From Streptomyces mirabilis (GTDB lineage Bacteria > Actinomycetota > Actinomycetes > Streptomycetales > Streptomycetaceae), in the NCBI RefSeq assembly GCF_039503195.1, contig NZ_JBCJKP010000001.1, forward strand, positions 2,542,001 to 2,606,000: a stretch of 64,000 nt of DNA, read 5' to 3'. Both the position numbers and the translations under genes were made by a program. Below are positions 1 to 8,424 of the stretch, one piece after another. Below the pieces are notes generated by a model. That model was given only the letters and a program-made list of their open reading frames with translations. It did no database searches and was not told the DNA's origin. Numbering within the stretch: position 1 is the stretch's first letter; each line of letters begins with the position of its first letter.

Positions 1-192
1 GTTCACGGTGTTGCCGCAGACGTTGAGCGGTACGTGCACCGGTGCCTGCACCGTGTTGCCCGACAGCACGCCGGGCGAGTTGGAACTGACGCCGCTCGCA
101 CCCGAGTCGGCGTGTGCGTAGCCTCCGGTCGCGGCGAGTACGCCGGTCGCGGCCGCCACGGTCATCAGGCCCTTGCGGGTGACCTGTCGCAT
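1..192 (-). CDS. chpC: Chaplin precursor, partial (ChpC/ChpB-like), 3' end outside window
   Basis: The 64 visible residues start MRQVTRKGLMTVAAATG, a Sec signal peptide ending near AHA-DS, followed by most of one chaplin domain (DSGASGVSSNSPGVLSGNTV, then APVHVPLNVCGNTVN). Chaplins are secreted, assemble into amyloid on the outer surface of aerial hyphae and spores, and make them hydrophobic. The gene runs off the left edge, so I cannot tell whether it is a short one-domain chaplin or a long one with two domains and an LPXTG sorting signal. A neighbouring chpH and the signal sequence favour the long ChpC as I recall the S. coelicolor chpC-chpH arrangement. The ATG is preceded by AGGGA. One Cys of the usual pair is visible. 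Family assignment is secure; the letter is inferred. Confidence 0.9.
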   Translation of the reverse strand, partial: MRQVTRKGLMTVAAATGVLAATGGYAHADSGASGVSSNSPGVLSGNTVQAPVHVPLNVCGNTVN

Positions 193-236
193 AGCTGAAT
201 TCCCTGCCTTAGTCCTTGGCTTGGACCCTCCGGAAA

Positions 237-263
237 GCGCACGCATCCGTCCCGTGCGTGCGC
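237..263 (-). terminator. Hairpin between chpH and chpC (9-bp perfect stem)
   Basis: GCGCACGCA and TGCGTGCGC pair perfectly around a 9-base loop. It lies downstream of the stronger hairpin (on the minus strand) and before the chpC start, so it may act as a second terminator or as a structured chpC leader. No T-run follows, as is usual in Streptomyces. Confidence 0.4.
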
Positions 264-272
264 CGAAAGCCG

Positions 273-311
273 GTCGGCCCCGGAGCGCATGGCGCACGCT
301 CCGGGGCCGAC
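273..311 (-). terminator. Terminator hairpin after chpH (15-bp perfect stem)
   Basis: GTCGGCCCCGGAGCG and CGCTCCGGGGCCGAC form a perfect 15-bp stem with a 9-base loop, about 30 bases after the chpH stop. It should separate chpH transcription from chpC at least partly. There is no T-tract. Confidence 0.65.
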
Positions 312-343
312 GGGCTCAGACCCTCATGGGGTGAGGCACAACG

Positions 344-577
344 TCACTTGTTGATGCAGGTGTTGCCGAAGGCGGGGTTCAGCAGCCCGATCACGGAGAC
401 CGTGTTGCCGCAGACGTTCACCGGGACGTGAACAGGCACCTGGATGACGTTGCCGGAGATGACGCCCGGGGAGTGCACAGCGGCACCCTGGGCACCCGAG
501 TCGGCGACAGCCAGGCCCGCACCCGCGAGAACCAGACCACCAGTGGCAGCCGCAGCAGCGACGACCTTCTTGATCAT
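344..577 (-). CDS. chpH: Chaplin ChpH
   Basis: This 77-residue precursor begins MIKKVVAAAAATGGLVLAGAG, a Sec signal cleaved near AVA-DS, and the mature part is a single chaplin domain (DSGAQGAAVHSPGVISGNVI ... VPVNVCGNTVSVIGLLNPAF ... NTCINK) with both conserved cysteines. Short chaplins such as ChpE and ChpH are secreted by hyphae and self-assemble at the air-water interface, lowering surface tension and coating aerial hyphae. Length and sequence match ChpH as remembered from S. coelicolor almost residue for residue. AAGGAGG lies just before the ATG. It has its own BldN-like promoter and a strong downstream hairpin, so it is probably monocistronic; the next gene is another chaplin. Confidence 0.96.
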   Translation of the reverse strand: MIKKVVAAAAATGGLVLAGAGLAVADSGAQGAAVHSPGVISGNVIQVPVHVPVNVCGNTVSVIGLLNPAFGNTCINK

Positions 578-628
578 TATTCCTCCTTGTAGGCAAATGC
601 GATCCCCAAGTAGCGGATCACATCACCT

Positions 629-656
629 GTAACGAGGAAGAAGTACTTGAGCTACG
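629..656 (-). promoter_or_regulatory. Candidate BldN-type promoter of chpH
   Basis: On the minus strand CGTAGC, exactly 16 bases, then CGTTAC. The ECF sigma factor BldN is known to drive chaplin genes with a consensus close to CGTAAC-N16-CGTTGA, so the -35 matches 5 of 6 and the -10 4 of 6 with the right spacing. The start point would fall about 45-50 bases before the chpH ATG. Matching was done by eye. Confidence 0.55.
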
Positions 657-724
657 AGCTTATGGTCCCATTCACCCGTCCCGGGCGATCTCCGCACGTA
701 CGGGCGATTGCGGGCGTCAACGCG

Positions 725-2050
725 TCATGACGCCTCGATGAAGCGGTCGAGTACGCGGACGCCGAACTTCAGCGCATCCACCGGCACCCGCTCGTCGACC
801 CCGTGGAACATGCCCGCGAAGTCCAGCTCCGGCGGCAGCTTGAGCGGGGCGAAGCCGAAGCAGCGGATGCCGAGGTCGGCGAAGGACTTGGCGTCGGTGC
901 CGGCCGAGAGCATGTAGGGCACGGCCCGCGCGATCGGGTCCTCGGCGGACAGCGCGGTCTGCATGGCGTCGACCAGCGCCCCGTCGAAGGTGGTCTCCAG
1001 CGCCTTGTCCGCGTGCACGTCCTCACGCTTGACCCTCGGTCCGAGAATCCGGTCCAGGTCGGCGAGGAACTCCTCCTCGTACCCCGGCAGGTAACGCCCG
1101 TCGACGTGCGCGGTCGCCTGCCCCGGAATCACGTTGACCTTGTATCCGGCACCGAGCTGGGTCGGGTTGGCGGTGTTCTGCAGGGAGGCGCCGATGAGCT
1201 TGGCGATGCCGCCGAGCTTGGCGAGCGTCTCGTCCATGTTCTCCGGGTCGAGCTCGGTGCCGAGCGCGTCGCCGAGCTCGTCGAGGAAGTGCCGCAGCGT
1301 CTTCGTCACCCGGACCGGGAACCTGTGCCGCCCGAGCCGTCCGACGGCCTCGGACAGCTCGGTGATCGCGTTGTCCTTGTGGATCATCGAACCGTGCCCG
1401 GCGGTGCCGTCCACGGTGAGCTTCATCCAGTGCATGCCCTTCTGGGCGGTCTCGACGAGGTACAGCCGCAGCTTCTCGTTGACCGTGAAGGAGAACCCGC
1501 CGACCTCGCCGATCGCCTCGGTCACGCCCTCGAAGAGGTCGGGGTGCTTGTCGACGAGGTGCCGCGCGCCCCACGTACCGCCGGCCTCCTCGTCGGCGAG
1601 GAACGCGAGGACGATGTCACGCGGCGGCTTGCGCCCGCTGCGCAGCCGGTCCCGGACGACCGCCAGCGTCATGGCGTCCATGTCCTTCATGTCGACCGCG
1701 CCGCGGCCCCACACCATCCCGTCCGCGATCTCGCCGGAGAAGGGGTGATGGGTCCAGTCCGCCGCGTTGGCCGGTACGACGTCGGTGTGGCCGTGGATGA
1801 GCAGCGCGGGGCGCGAGCGGTCCTCGCCCTCGATACGGGCCACGGTCGACGCGCGTCCCTTGTGCGACTCGAAGATCTGCGGCTCGAGCCCGACCTCGGC
1901 GAGCTTCTCGGCCACGTACTCCGCGGCCTTGCGCTCACCCGGTCCGGAGTGGTCCCCGTAGTTGCTGGTGTCGATCTGGATCAGCTCGCGACAGAGGTCC
2001 ACGACCTCGTCCTCGCCGGAGACGCTCCTGGCCGTGTTCGACTCGCTCAC
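725..2050 (-). CDS. M20-family zinc metallopeptidase (dipeptidase/deacylase-like)
   Basis: The 441-residue product has the M20 hallmarks: the metal motif HGHTDVVPA near residue 90, the linking Asp in GAVDMKD, and the DEEAGG catalytic-base motif, with a lid domain between them. M20 enzymes are cytosolic di-zinc (or cobalt) hydrolases that act on dipeptides, N-acyl amino acids or similar amides; the substrate cannot be read from sequence. The GTG start giving SESNTARSVSG is chosen because GGAGG sits seven bases before it; upstream in-frame codons encode a low-complexity Gly/Pro stretch. It is transcribed away from the tRNA and is separated from chpH by about 130 bases, so it is probably a single-gene unit. 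Confidence 0.88.
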   Translation of the reverse strand: MSESNTARSVSGEDEVVDLCRELIQIDTSNYGDHSGPGERKAAEYVAEKLAEVGLEPQIFESHKGRASTVARIEGEDRSRPALLIHGHTDVVPANAADWTHHPFSGEIADGMVWGRGAVDMKDMDAMTLAVVRDRLRSGRKPPRDIVLAFLADEEAGGTWGARHLVDKHPDLFEGVTEAIGEVGGFSFTVNEKLRLYLVETAQKGMHWMKLTVDGTAGHGSMIHKDNAITELSEAVGRLGRHRFPVRVTKTLRHFLDELGDALGTELDPENMDETLAKLGGIAKLIGASLQNTANPTQLGAGYKVNVIPGQATAHVDGRYLPGYEEEFLADLDRILGPRVKREDVHADKALETTFDGALVDAMQTALSAEDPIARAVPYMLSAGTDAKSFADLGIRCFGFAPLKLPPELDFAGMFHGVDERVPVDALKFGVRVLDRFIEAS

Positions 2051-2238
2051 GCTGCTTCCTCCCACTGTCACTGCTGGTGGTCCCCCCTCATCCTCTCCCC
2101 CACCCCCGCCTCGCCCCAAGGCCGGACCCGGCCCGTCACATGCCGTTCACGCGGCGACGGGGTGTGACCGGGGGCCCTCGAAAGCCTGGTAATGTTTCCT
2201 CTGTCGCCGCGAGGGAAACCCCGCGCGACAAACACCTT

Positions 2239-2323
2239 GTCCGGGTGGCGGAATGGCAGACGCGCTAGCTTGAGGTGCTAGTGCCCTTTATCGGGCGTGG
2301 GGGTTCAAGTCCCCCCTCGGACA
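2239..2323 (+). tRNA. tRNA-Leu (anticodon GAG)
   Basis: The 85-base sequence folds as a class II tRNA: acceptor GTCCGGG/CTCGGAC (one G-T pair), D arm GCG...CGC, anticodon stem CTAGC/GCTAG with loop TTGAGGT (anticodon GAG), a long variable arm TGCCC-TTTA-tcGGGCG, and T arm GGGGG-TTCAAGT-CCCCC. The discriminator base is A. CCA is not encoded. It reads CUC/CUU leucine codons. tRNA genes are frequent integration sites, and an accessory-looking gene pair follows, but I see no duplicated 3' end within the window. Confidence 0.97.
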
Positions 2324-2330
2324 CACAGAG

Positions 2331-2368
2331 GAGTGAGGGCCGCGACCATCAGGTCGCGGCCCTCACTC
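2331..2368 (+). terminator. 17-bp perfect hairpin downstream of tRNA-Leu
   Basis: GAGTGAGGGCCGCGACC, loop ATCA, then the exact complement GGTCGCGGCCCTCACTC, starting seven bases after the tRNA. It is a strong intrinsic-type terminator without a T-run and should end tRNA transcription before the synthetase gene. Confidence 0.85.
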
Positions 2369-2653
2369 GTTGTCTGCATCGGGGCCCCCAACTCGTCGTG
2401 TTCGCCGCGTTACGCACAGATGTGGGACAGATCTCGTCAGGATGACATACCCCCATGTCAGAGCACCGTCACCACACCGGAATCAGCGGTTCCGGTGCCC
2501 TCGTACGGCCTCCTCGCATGGCTGATGACCAGGTGCGGGACTAGCGTCGTACTAAAATTCAAGGCTTGTTTGGAGCTGGACCGGAATATCCCCAGGCATA
2601 CCTGCGGGCCCACCGGCTCCCCGGACGCTCCGGGAACGACACGTGAGGACCCG

Positions 2654-5600
2654 ATGGCAGCCCTCGAGCAAGGCCCCGCACTCGCGCTGTTCGACGAGGA
2701 GGTGCGCGCGGAGTTCGGCGACCCGGCGCGCTTCTCCGCCTCCGTCGCCGCCTCGCCGCGCACGCTGGTCGACATCCTCGACGCCACGGTCCGGGCCCAC
2801 CCCGACGAGCCCGCCCTCGACGACGGCCACCGGGTCCTCACCTACCGCGCCCTGGCCGTCGAGGTCGAGGCCCTGCGGCGGCGGCTGAGCGACGTCGGGG
2901 TGGGCCTCGGCGACCGGGTCGGCGTCCGCGTCCCCTCCGGCACCAACGAGCTGTACCTAGCCATCCTCGCCGTACTGGCCGCAGGCGCGGCCTATGTGCC
3001 GGTGGACGCCGAGGACCCCGACGAGCGGGCCGAGCTGGTCTTCGGCGAGGCGGAGGTGCGGGCCGTCATCGGGGCCGGGCACCGGCTGACCGTCAACGGC
3101 ACCTCCGAGGTGCCCGCCGCGCGGCCCGGTGCGGAGCACGACGCCTGGATCATCTTCACCTCCGGGTCCACGGGCAAGCCCAAGGGCGTGGCCGTCAGTC
3201 ACCGCAGCGCCGCCGCGTTCGTCGACGCCGAGGCGGAGCTGTTCCTCACCGAGGACCCGATCGGGCCCGGCGACCGGGTCATGGCGGGCCTGTCCGTCGC
3301 CTTCGACGCCTCTTGCGAGGAGATGTGGCTGGCCTGGCGCTACGGCGCCTGCCTGGTGCCCGTGCCGCGCTCCCAGGTGCGCAGCGGCGCCGACCTGGGG
3401 CCCTGGCTCGTCGATCAGGAGATCAGCGTCGTCTCGACCGTGCCGACGCTCGCCGCGCTCTGGGAGCCCGAGGCCCTGGCCGACGTACGGCTGCTCATCT
3501 TCGGCGGTGAGGCCTGCCCGCCCGAGCTGGTCCAGCGGCTGGTGACCGAGGGCCGCGAGGTGTGGAACACCTACGGGCCCACCGAGGCGACCGTCGTCGC
3601 CTGTGCCTCCCTCATGACCGGCGAGGAGCCGATCCGGATCGGGCTGCCGCTGAACGGCTGGGAGCTGGCCGTGGTCGACGAGGCCGGCGAGCCCGTGGCC
3701 ATGGGCGGCAGCGGCCAGCTGGTGATCGGCGGGGTCGGTCTCGCCCGGTATCTCGACGCCGAGAAGGACGCGGAGAAGTACGCGCCGCTCAAGTCGCTCG
3801 GCTGGGAGCGGGCGTACCGCAGTGGTGATCTCGTCAAGGCCGAGCCGGAGGGGCTGATTTTCCTCGGGCGGGCCGACGAGCAGATCAAGCTGGGCGGGCG
3901 CCGCATCGAACTCGGCGAGGTCGACACGGCGCTCCAGGCGCTCCCCGGGGTGGCGGGCGCCGCCGCCGCCGTCCGGACCGCTCGCAGCGGCAACCAGCTG
4001 CTCGTCGGCTATGTCGTCACCCAGGACGGCTGGGACCACGCCGCCGCCGTCCAGAAGCTGCGCGCCGAACTGCCCGCGGCCCTCGTTCCGCTGCTCGCCC
4101 AGGTCGCGGACCTGCCGACCCGTACCTCGGGCAAGGTGGACCGCAACGCGCTTCCCTGGCCCCTGGAGGGCCTGGAGACCGGCGGTGCGAAGGAACAGCT
4201 CTACGGCACCGAGGCCTGGCTCGCCGAGCAGTGGAGCGAGGTCCTCGGCATCCCGGTCGGCAGCGGGTCCGACGACTTCTTCGCGATCGGCGGTGGCAGC
4301 CTCGCCGCCGCCCAGCTCACCACCCGGCTGCGCACCCGCTACCCCAGCGCCGCCGTGCTCGACATCTACCAGCAGCCCGTCCTGCGCAAGCTGGCCCGGC
4401 ACCTGGAGAAGTCCGCGCAAGGCGACGGCGGCGATCGGGTGATCGCCCCGGTGCCGCTGCGCGCCAAGGTGGCCCAACTGTTCCTGCTGATACCCCTGTT
4501 CACGCTGATGGGGCTGCGCTGGACCGTGGCGCTGGCCGCGCTCGGGAACGTACTGCACTGGTTCGGTCCCTACCCCTGGGCGCCGAGCGCCCCGTGGTGG
4601 CTCGTCGGCGCCGGGGCGCTCGTGCTCTACAGCCCGCCGGGGCGGCTCGCGATCGCGGCGGGCGGGGCACGGCTGCTGCTGCGCCGGGTGAAGCCCGGGC
4701 GCTACCCGCGCGGCGGAAACGTGCATCTGCGGCTGTGGACCGCCGAGCGGCTGGCCGAGTTCAGCGGCGCGGCCTCGCTGACCGGGTCCTGGCTGGAGCG
4801 GTACGCGCGTGCCCTGGGCGCCAAGGTCGGCGCGGACGTCGATCTGCACTCCCTGCCGCCGGTGACCGGCATGCTCAAGCTGGGCCGGGGTGCCGCCGTC
4901 GAGTCCGAGGTGGACCTGTCGGGGTACTGGCTGGACGGTGACCGGCTGGAGATCGGGCAGGTCAAGGTCGGCGCCGGTGCGGTGGTCGGGACGCGCAGCA
5001 TCCTCTTCCCGGGCGCGCGCGTCGGCAAGCGGGCCGAGGTGGCGCCGGGCTCGGCGGTCGCCGGGCAGATCCCCACCGGGCAGCGCTGGGCCGGAGCGCC
5101 CGCCGGCAAGCTCGGCAAGGCGAAGCGTGCCTGGCCCAAGGAGCGTCCGCGCCGGGGTACGTACTGGCGGGTGATGTACGGCGCGACCGGATTCGCCCTG
5201 ACCGCACTGCCTGTCCTCTCCGCCGTAGCCGCGCTCCTGGTGGCTCATCTGTTCGTGAGCGCGGACGCCGGGCTCGGTGCGGCCCTGCGCGGCGCGGCGC
5301 TCGCGCTGGTCCCGGCCACGCTCGCCTTCGGGCTCGCGTACGCGCTGCTGCTCCTGGTCGGCGTGCGGCTGCTCAGCCTGGGCCTGCGCGAGGGCACGTA
5401 CCCGACGCACAGCCGGATCGGCTGGCAGGCCTGGACCGTCACGCAGTTGATGGACCGCTCGCGCGACACGCTGTTCCCGCTGTACGCCGGGCTGATCACG
5501 CCGGTGTGGCTGCGGCTGCTCGGTATGAAGATCGGCCGGGGTGCCGAGGTCTCCACCGTCCTCGCGCTGCCGAGTCTCACCACCGTGGGCGAGGGCGCCT

Positions 5601-6529
5601 TCCTCGCCGACGACACCCTGACCGCGCCGTACGAGCTGGGCGGCGGCTGGATGCGGATCGGGCGTGCCGAGATCGGCCGCCGGGCCTTCCTGGGCAACTC
5701 CGGGATGACCGCGCCGGGCCGCAGCGTGCCGGACGGCGGGCTGGTCGGGGTGCTGTCGGCGACCCCGAAGAAGGCGAAGAAGGGCAGCTCGTACCTGGGT
5801 CTGCCGCCGGTGAAGCTGCCGCGCTCGACGCAGGACGGCGATCAGAGCCGTACCTACGACCCGCCCGCGCGGCTGCTGTGGGCGCGGGCCCTCGTGGAGC
5901 TGTGCCGGATCGTGCCGGTGTTCTGCTCGGCGGCGCTGGCGGTGCTCACCGGCGCCGCGCTGAGCGCGCTGGGCGTCTGGGCGCCGCTGCTGGCCGGAAT
6001 CGTGTTTTTGGGCGTCGGTGCGCTGGCCTGCCTGACGTCCATCGCGGCGAAGTGGCTGCTGGTGGGCCGGCACCGGGCGGGCGAGCACCCGCTGTGGAGC
6101 GGTTTCGTGTGGCGCAACGAGCTGGCCGACACCTTCGTCGAGGTCGTCGCCGTACCGTGGCTGGCCGGATCCGTGCCCGGTACGCCGCTGATGACGGCGT
6201 GGCTGCGCGGCCTCGGCGCCCATATCGGCAAGGGCACATGGATCGAGAGTTACTGGCTACCCGAGACGGACCTGGTGACCCTGGAGGACGCGACCACGGT
6301 CAATCGGGGCTGTGTCCTGCAGACCCACCTCTTCCACGACCGGATCTTGCGGACGGATACTGTTGTCCTCCGTGAGGGCGCCACCCTGGGCCCGGGCGGA
6401 ATCGTCCTTCCCGGCAGCACAGTCGGGGCGCGCAGCACGCTGGGACCCGCGTCTCTCGTCATGGCGGCGGAATCCGTCCCCGACGACACCCGCTGGCTGG
6501 GCAACCCGATCGAGGCATGGCGTTCCTAG
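2654..6529 (+). CDS. Pls-like single-module NRPS (poly-amino-acid synthetase architecture)
   Basis: The 1291-residue product has the order adenylation domain, carrier domain, then three membrane-segment pairs alternating with three tandem left-handed-helix (hexapeptide acyltransferase-like) domains. Visible in the A domain are FTSGSTGKPKG (about 168), FDAS (217), NTYGPTE (305) and TSGKVDR with Lys494; the carrier motif GGGSL places the pantetheine Ser at 549. Membrane pairs lie near 605-665, 845-905 and 1075-1130. This is the architecture of S. albulus epsilon-poly-L-lysine synthetase Pls, which links free amino acids by isopeptide bonds without a classical condensation domain. The pocket residues read D-A-E-S-I-G-T-V-V-K, and acidic Glu222 suits a basic amino acid. 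The ATG follows GAGGAC; upstream in-frame sequence has no homology and crosses the tRNA. A start beyond 2654 would lose family residues. The peptidase gene follows about 75 bases on. The product is unknown. Confidence 0.88.
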   Translation: MAALEQGPALALFDEEVRAEFGDPARFSASVAASPRTLVDILDATVRAHPDEPALDDGHRVLTYRALAVEVEALRRRLSDVGVGLGDRVGVRVPSGTNELYLAILAVLAAGAAYVPVDAEDPDERAELVFGEAEVRAVIGAGHRLTVNGTSEVPAARPGAEHDAWIIFTSGSTGKPKGVAVSHRSAAAFVDAEAELFLTEDPIGPGDRVMAGLSVAFDASCEEMWLAWRYGACLVPVPRSQVRSGADLGPWLVDQEISVVSTVPTLAALWEPEALADVRLLIFGGEACPPELVQRLVTEGREVWNTYGPTEATVVACASLMTGEEPIRIGLPLNGWELAVVDEAGEPVAMGGSGQLVIGGVGLARYLDAEKDAEKYAPLKSLGWERAYRSGDLVKAEPEGLIFLGRADEQIKLGGRRIELGEVDTALQALPGVAGAAAAVRTARSGNQLLVGYVVTQDGWDHAAAVQKLRAELPAALVPLLAQVADLPTRTSGKVDRNALPWPLEGLETGGAKEQLYGTEAWLAEQWSEVLGIPVGSGSDDFFAIGGGSLAAAQLTTRLRTRYPSAAVLDIYQQPVLRKLARHLEKSAQGDGGDRVIAPVPLRAKVAQLFLLIPLFTLMGLRWTVALAALGNVLHWFGPYPWAPSAPWWLVGAGALVLYSPPGRLAIAAGGARLLLRRVKPGRYPRGGNVHLRLWTAERLAEFSGAASLTGSWLERYARALGAKVGADVDLHSLPPVTGMLKLGRGAAVESEVDLSGYWLDGDRLEIGQVKVGAGAVVGTRSILFPGARVGKRAEVAPGSAVAGQIPTGQRWAGAPAGKLGKAKRAWPKERPRRGTYWRVMYGATGFALTALPVLSAVAALLVAHLFVSADAGLGAALRGAALALVPATLAFGLAYALLLLVGVRLLSLGLREGTYPTHSRIGWQAWTVTQLMDRSRDTLFPLYAGLITPVWLRLLGMKIGRGAEVSTVLALPSLTTVGEGAFLADDTLTAPYELGGGWMRIGRAEIGRRAFLGNSGMTAPGRSVPDGGLVGVLSATPKKAKKGSSYLGLPPVKLPRSTQDGDQSRTYDPPARLLWARALVELCRIVPVFCSAALAVLTGAALSALGVWAPLLAGIVFLGVGALACLTSIAAKWLLVGRHRAGEHPLWSGFVWRNELADTFVEVVAVPWLAGSVPGTPLMTAWLRGLGAHIGKGTWIESYWLPETDLVTLEDATTVNRGCVLQTHLFHDRILRTDTVVLREGATLGPGGIVLPGSTVGARSTLGPASLVMAAESVPDDTRWLGNPIEAWRS

Positions 6530-6603
6530 GCGCGGCCCGTGCGGCGTCCGGGGACGGTGCACCGGCACGTCGTACGAGCACAGCGCAGGGAGCAGACGCA
6601 AGC

Positions 6604-7992
6604 GTGAGCGTTCAGCAGACAGTGGGTTCGGACCCGTACTTCCCGGCCAACGGTGATCCCCGTTACCGGGTCCACCGGTATGAGCTCGCGCTGGACTACC
6701 GCCCCGGCCCCAACCGGCTGTCGGGCACCGCGCGGCTCAACGCCATAGCGGGCCGGGCTCCCCTCACCGAGTTCCAGCTGAACCTGGCCGACTTCCGGAT
6801 CGGCCGGGTCCGGGTCGACGGCAAGGCACCGCACTACACGCACCGGGGCGGCCGGTTGCGCATCCGGCCGCCGAAGCCGATACGGGCCGGGGCCGCGTTC
6901 ACCGTGGAGGTGCACTGGTCGGGCAACCCCAAGCCGGTCCCCAGCCCCTGGGGCGAGCTCGGCTGGGAGGAGCTGGAGGACGGGGCCTTGGTGGCGAGCC
7001 AGCCGATCGGCGCTCCCTCCTGGTACCCGTGCAACGACCGCCCCGCCGACAAGGCCTCGTACCAGATCTCGATCACGACGCCGTCGGCGTACTCGGTGGT
7101 GGCGGGCGGCCGGCTGCTCACCCGCACGACGAAGGCGTCGACGACGACCTGGGTGTACGAGCAGGCGGCGCCGACCTCCAGCTATCTGGTCGGGCTGTCG
7201 ATCGGGAAGTACCAGACGGTGCTGCTCGGCGACCCCGGGCTCGGCGGCGTGCCGCAGACGGGGCATCTGCCCGCGCACCTGCTCGCCGCGTTCTCCCGGG
7301 ACTTCGCGCGGCAGCCCGCGATGATGGAGCTGTTCGAGCAGATCTTCGGGCCGTATCCGTTCGGCGAGTACGCCGTCGTGGTGACCGAGGAGGAGCTCGA
7401 TGTCCCCGTCGAGGCACAGGGGTTGTCGCTGTTCGGCGCCAACCACGTGGACGGGGCGCGGGGTTCGGAGCGGCTGGTCGCGCACGAGCTGGCGCACCAG
7501 TGGTTCGGCAACAGCGTGTCCATCGCGGACTGGCGGCACATCTGGCTGAACGAGGGCTTCGCGAAGTACGCCGAGTGGCTGTGGTCGGAGCGGTCGGGAG
7601 GCCGTACGGCCCAGCAGTTGGCCGCTCTCGCGCACCGCAAGCTGTCCGGGCAGCCGAAGGACCTGGTGCTGTCCGACCCGGGCCGCAAGCTGATGTTCGA
7701 CGACCGGCTCTACGAGCGCGGCGGGCTCACCCTGCACGCGCTGCGCTGCGCGATGGGCGACGACGCCTTCTTCCGTATGCTGCGCGGCTGGGCGGCCCTG
7801 CACCGGGGCGGCGCGGTCACCACGGCGGCGTTCACCGCGCACGCCGCCCGGTACTCGGCCGAGCCGCTGGACGACCTGTTCGGGGCCTGGCTGCGTACGG
7901 CGAAGCTGCCGCCGCTGCCCACCCCGGCCGTACCGGTCGCGCCGATGCCGGCCCGCCCGACGTACCCGCCGACCAGCGCCGACTCGGCGTAG
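6604..7992 (+). CDS. M1-family zinc metallopeptidase (aminopeptidase-type)
   Basis: The 462-residue protein has an M1 N-terminal beta domain, the substrate-anchoring strand VEAQGLSLFGANH in place of GAMEN, and the zinc motif HELAH (294-298) followed 19 residues later by Glu317 in NEGFAKY. The C-terminal helical domain is truncated compared with PepN, as in other short actinobacterial M1 enzymes. There is no convincing signal peptide. GTG at 6604 is preferred because AGGGAG precedes it at a workable distance; an ATG at 6517 would overlap the synthetase stop by 13 bases but has GAGG only one base away. Closeness to the Pls-like gene implies co-transcription. Peptidases that degrade the polymer are known in epsilon-poly-lysine producers, so a role in trimming or self-protection is inferred, not shown. 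Confidence 0.87.
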   Translation: MSVQQTVGSDPYFPANGDPRYRVHRYELALDYRPGPNRLSGTARLNAIAGRAPLTEFQLNLADFRIGRVRVDGKAPHYTHRGGRLRIRPPKPIRAGAAFTVEVHWSGNPKPVPSPWGELGWEELEDGALVASQPIGAPSWYPCNDRPADKASYQISITTPSAYSVVAGGRLLTRTTKASTTTWVYEQAAPTSSYLVGLSIGKYQTVLLGDPGLGGVPQTGHLPAHLLAAFSRDFARQPAMMELFEQIFGPYPFGEYAVVVTEEELDVPVEAQGLSLFGANHVDGARGSERLVAHELAHQWFGNSVSIADWRHIWLNEGFAKYAEWLWSERSGGRTAQQLAALAHRKLSGQPKDLVLSDPGRKLMFDDRLYERGGLTLHALRCAMGDDAFFRMLRGWAALHRGGAVTTAAFTAHAARYSAEPLDDLFGAWLRTAKLPPLPTPAVPVAPMPARPTYPPTSADSA

Positions 7993-8044
7993 GGGACTCC
8001 GGGCGGGGAGAGAGGCCCCTCGGGGCCGGGAGAGAATGGCGGTC

Positions 8045-8419
8045 ATGACCAGTCGTAGCTGCCCGTGCGGGCTGCCTGAGCCGTACGCGCGGTGCTGTGG
8101 GCGCTTCCACCGCGGTGAGGCGCCCGCGCCGACCGCGGAGCGTCTGATGCGGTCGCGGTACTGCGCCTTCGTCAAGGAGGACGAGGGGTATCTGCTGCGG
8201 ACCTGGCATCCGCGGACTCGGCCGGCGCGGGTCGACTTCGATCCGGGGATGCGGTGGACGGGTCTGGAGATCCTCGACACGGGGCAGGGGTCGGCCTTCC
8301 ACTCCGTGGGGACCGTGACCTTCCGGGCCTCCTACCGGGGCGGTTCGCTGCACGAGCGGAGCCGGTTCGAGCGGGTCGACGGAGCCTGGGTGTACGTCGA
8401 CGGCGACTTCCTGGGGTAG
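8045..8419 (+). CDS. YchJ-family protein with N-terminal SEC-C-like cysteine motif
   Basis: The 124-residue product begins SCPCGLPEPYARCCGRFH, a SEC-C-like zinc motif, and continues with the conserved RYCAFV, TWHP and the strand-rich YchJ fold ending in WVYVDGDF. The family is widespread and has no firmly established function; the SEC-C motif binds zinc and is thought to mediate protein contacts. ATG 8045 is chosen because GGGAGAG is about ten bases upstream; ATG 8036 is too close to it. It is followed five bases later by the convergent end of the GntR gene. A GGCCCC-tc-GGGGCC hairpin (8014-8027) lies between the peptidase gene and this one. Confidence 0.8.
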   Translation: MTSRSCPCGLPEPYARCCGRFHRGEAPAPTAERLMRSRYCAFVKEDEGYLLRTWHPRTRPARVDFDPGMRWTGLEILDTGQGSAFHSVGTVTFRASYRGGSLHERSRFERVDGAWVYVDGDFLG

Positions 8420-8424
8420 GACGC

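Noticed and set aside
2239..2323. Integrative element attachment at tRNA-Leu
   Set aside because: No second copy of the tRNA 3' end, no integrase or excisionase in the window; acquisition of the Pls-like pair remains only an inference.
2957..6223. Long minus-strand open frame (1088 aa) opposite the Pls-like gene
   Set aside because: It is the antisense shadow of a high-GC gene: compositionally rich in Arg, Gly, Gln and Pro, with no known domain, while the plus strand has clear A, carrier and membrane domains.
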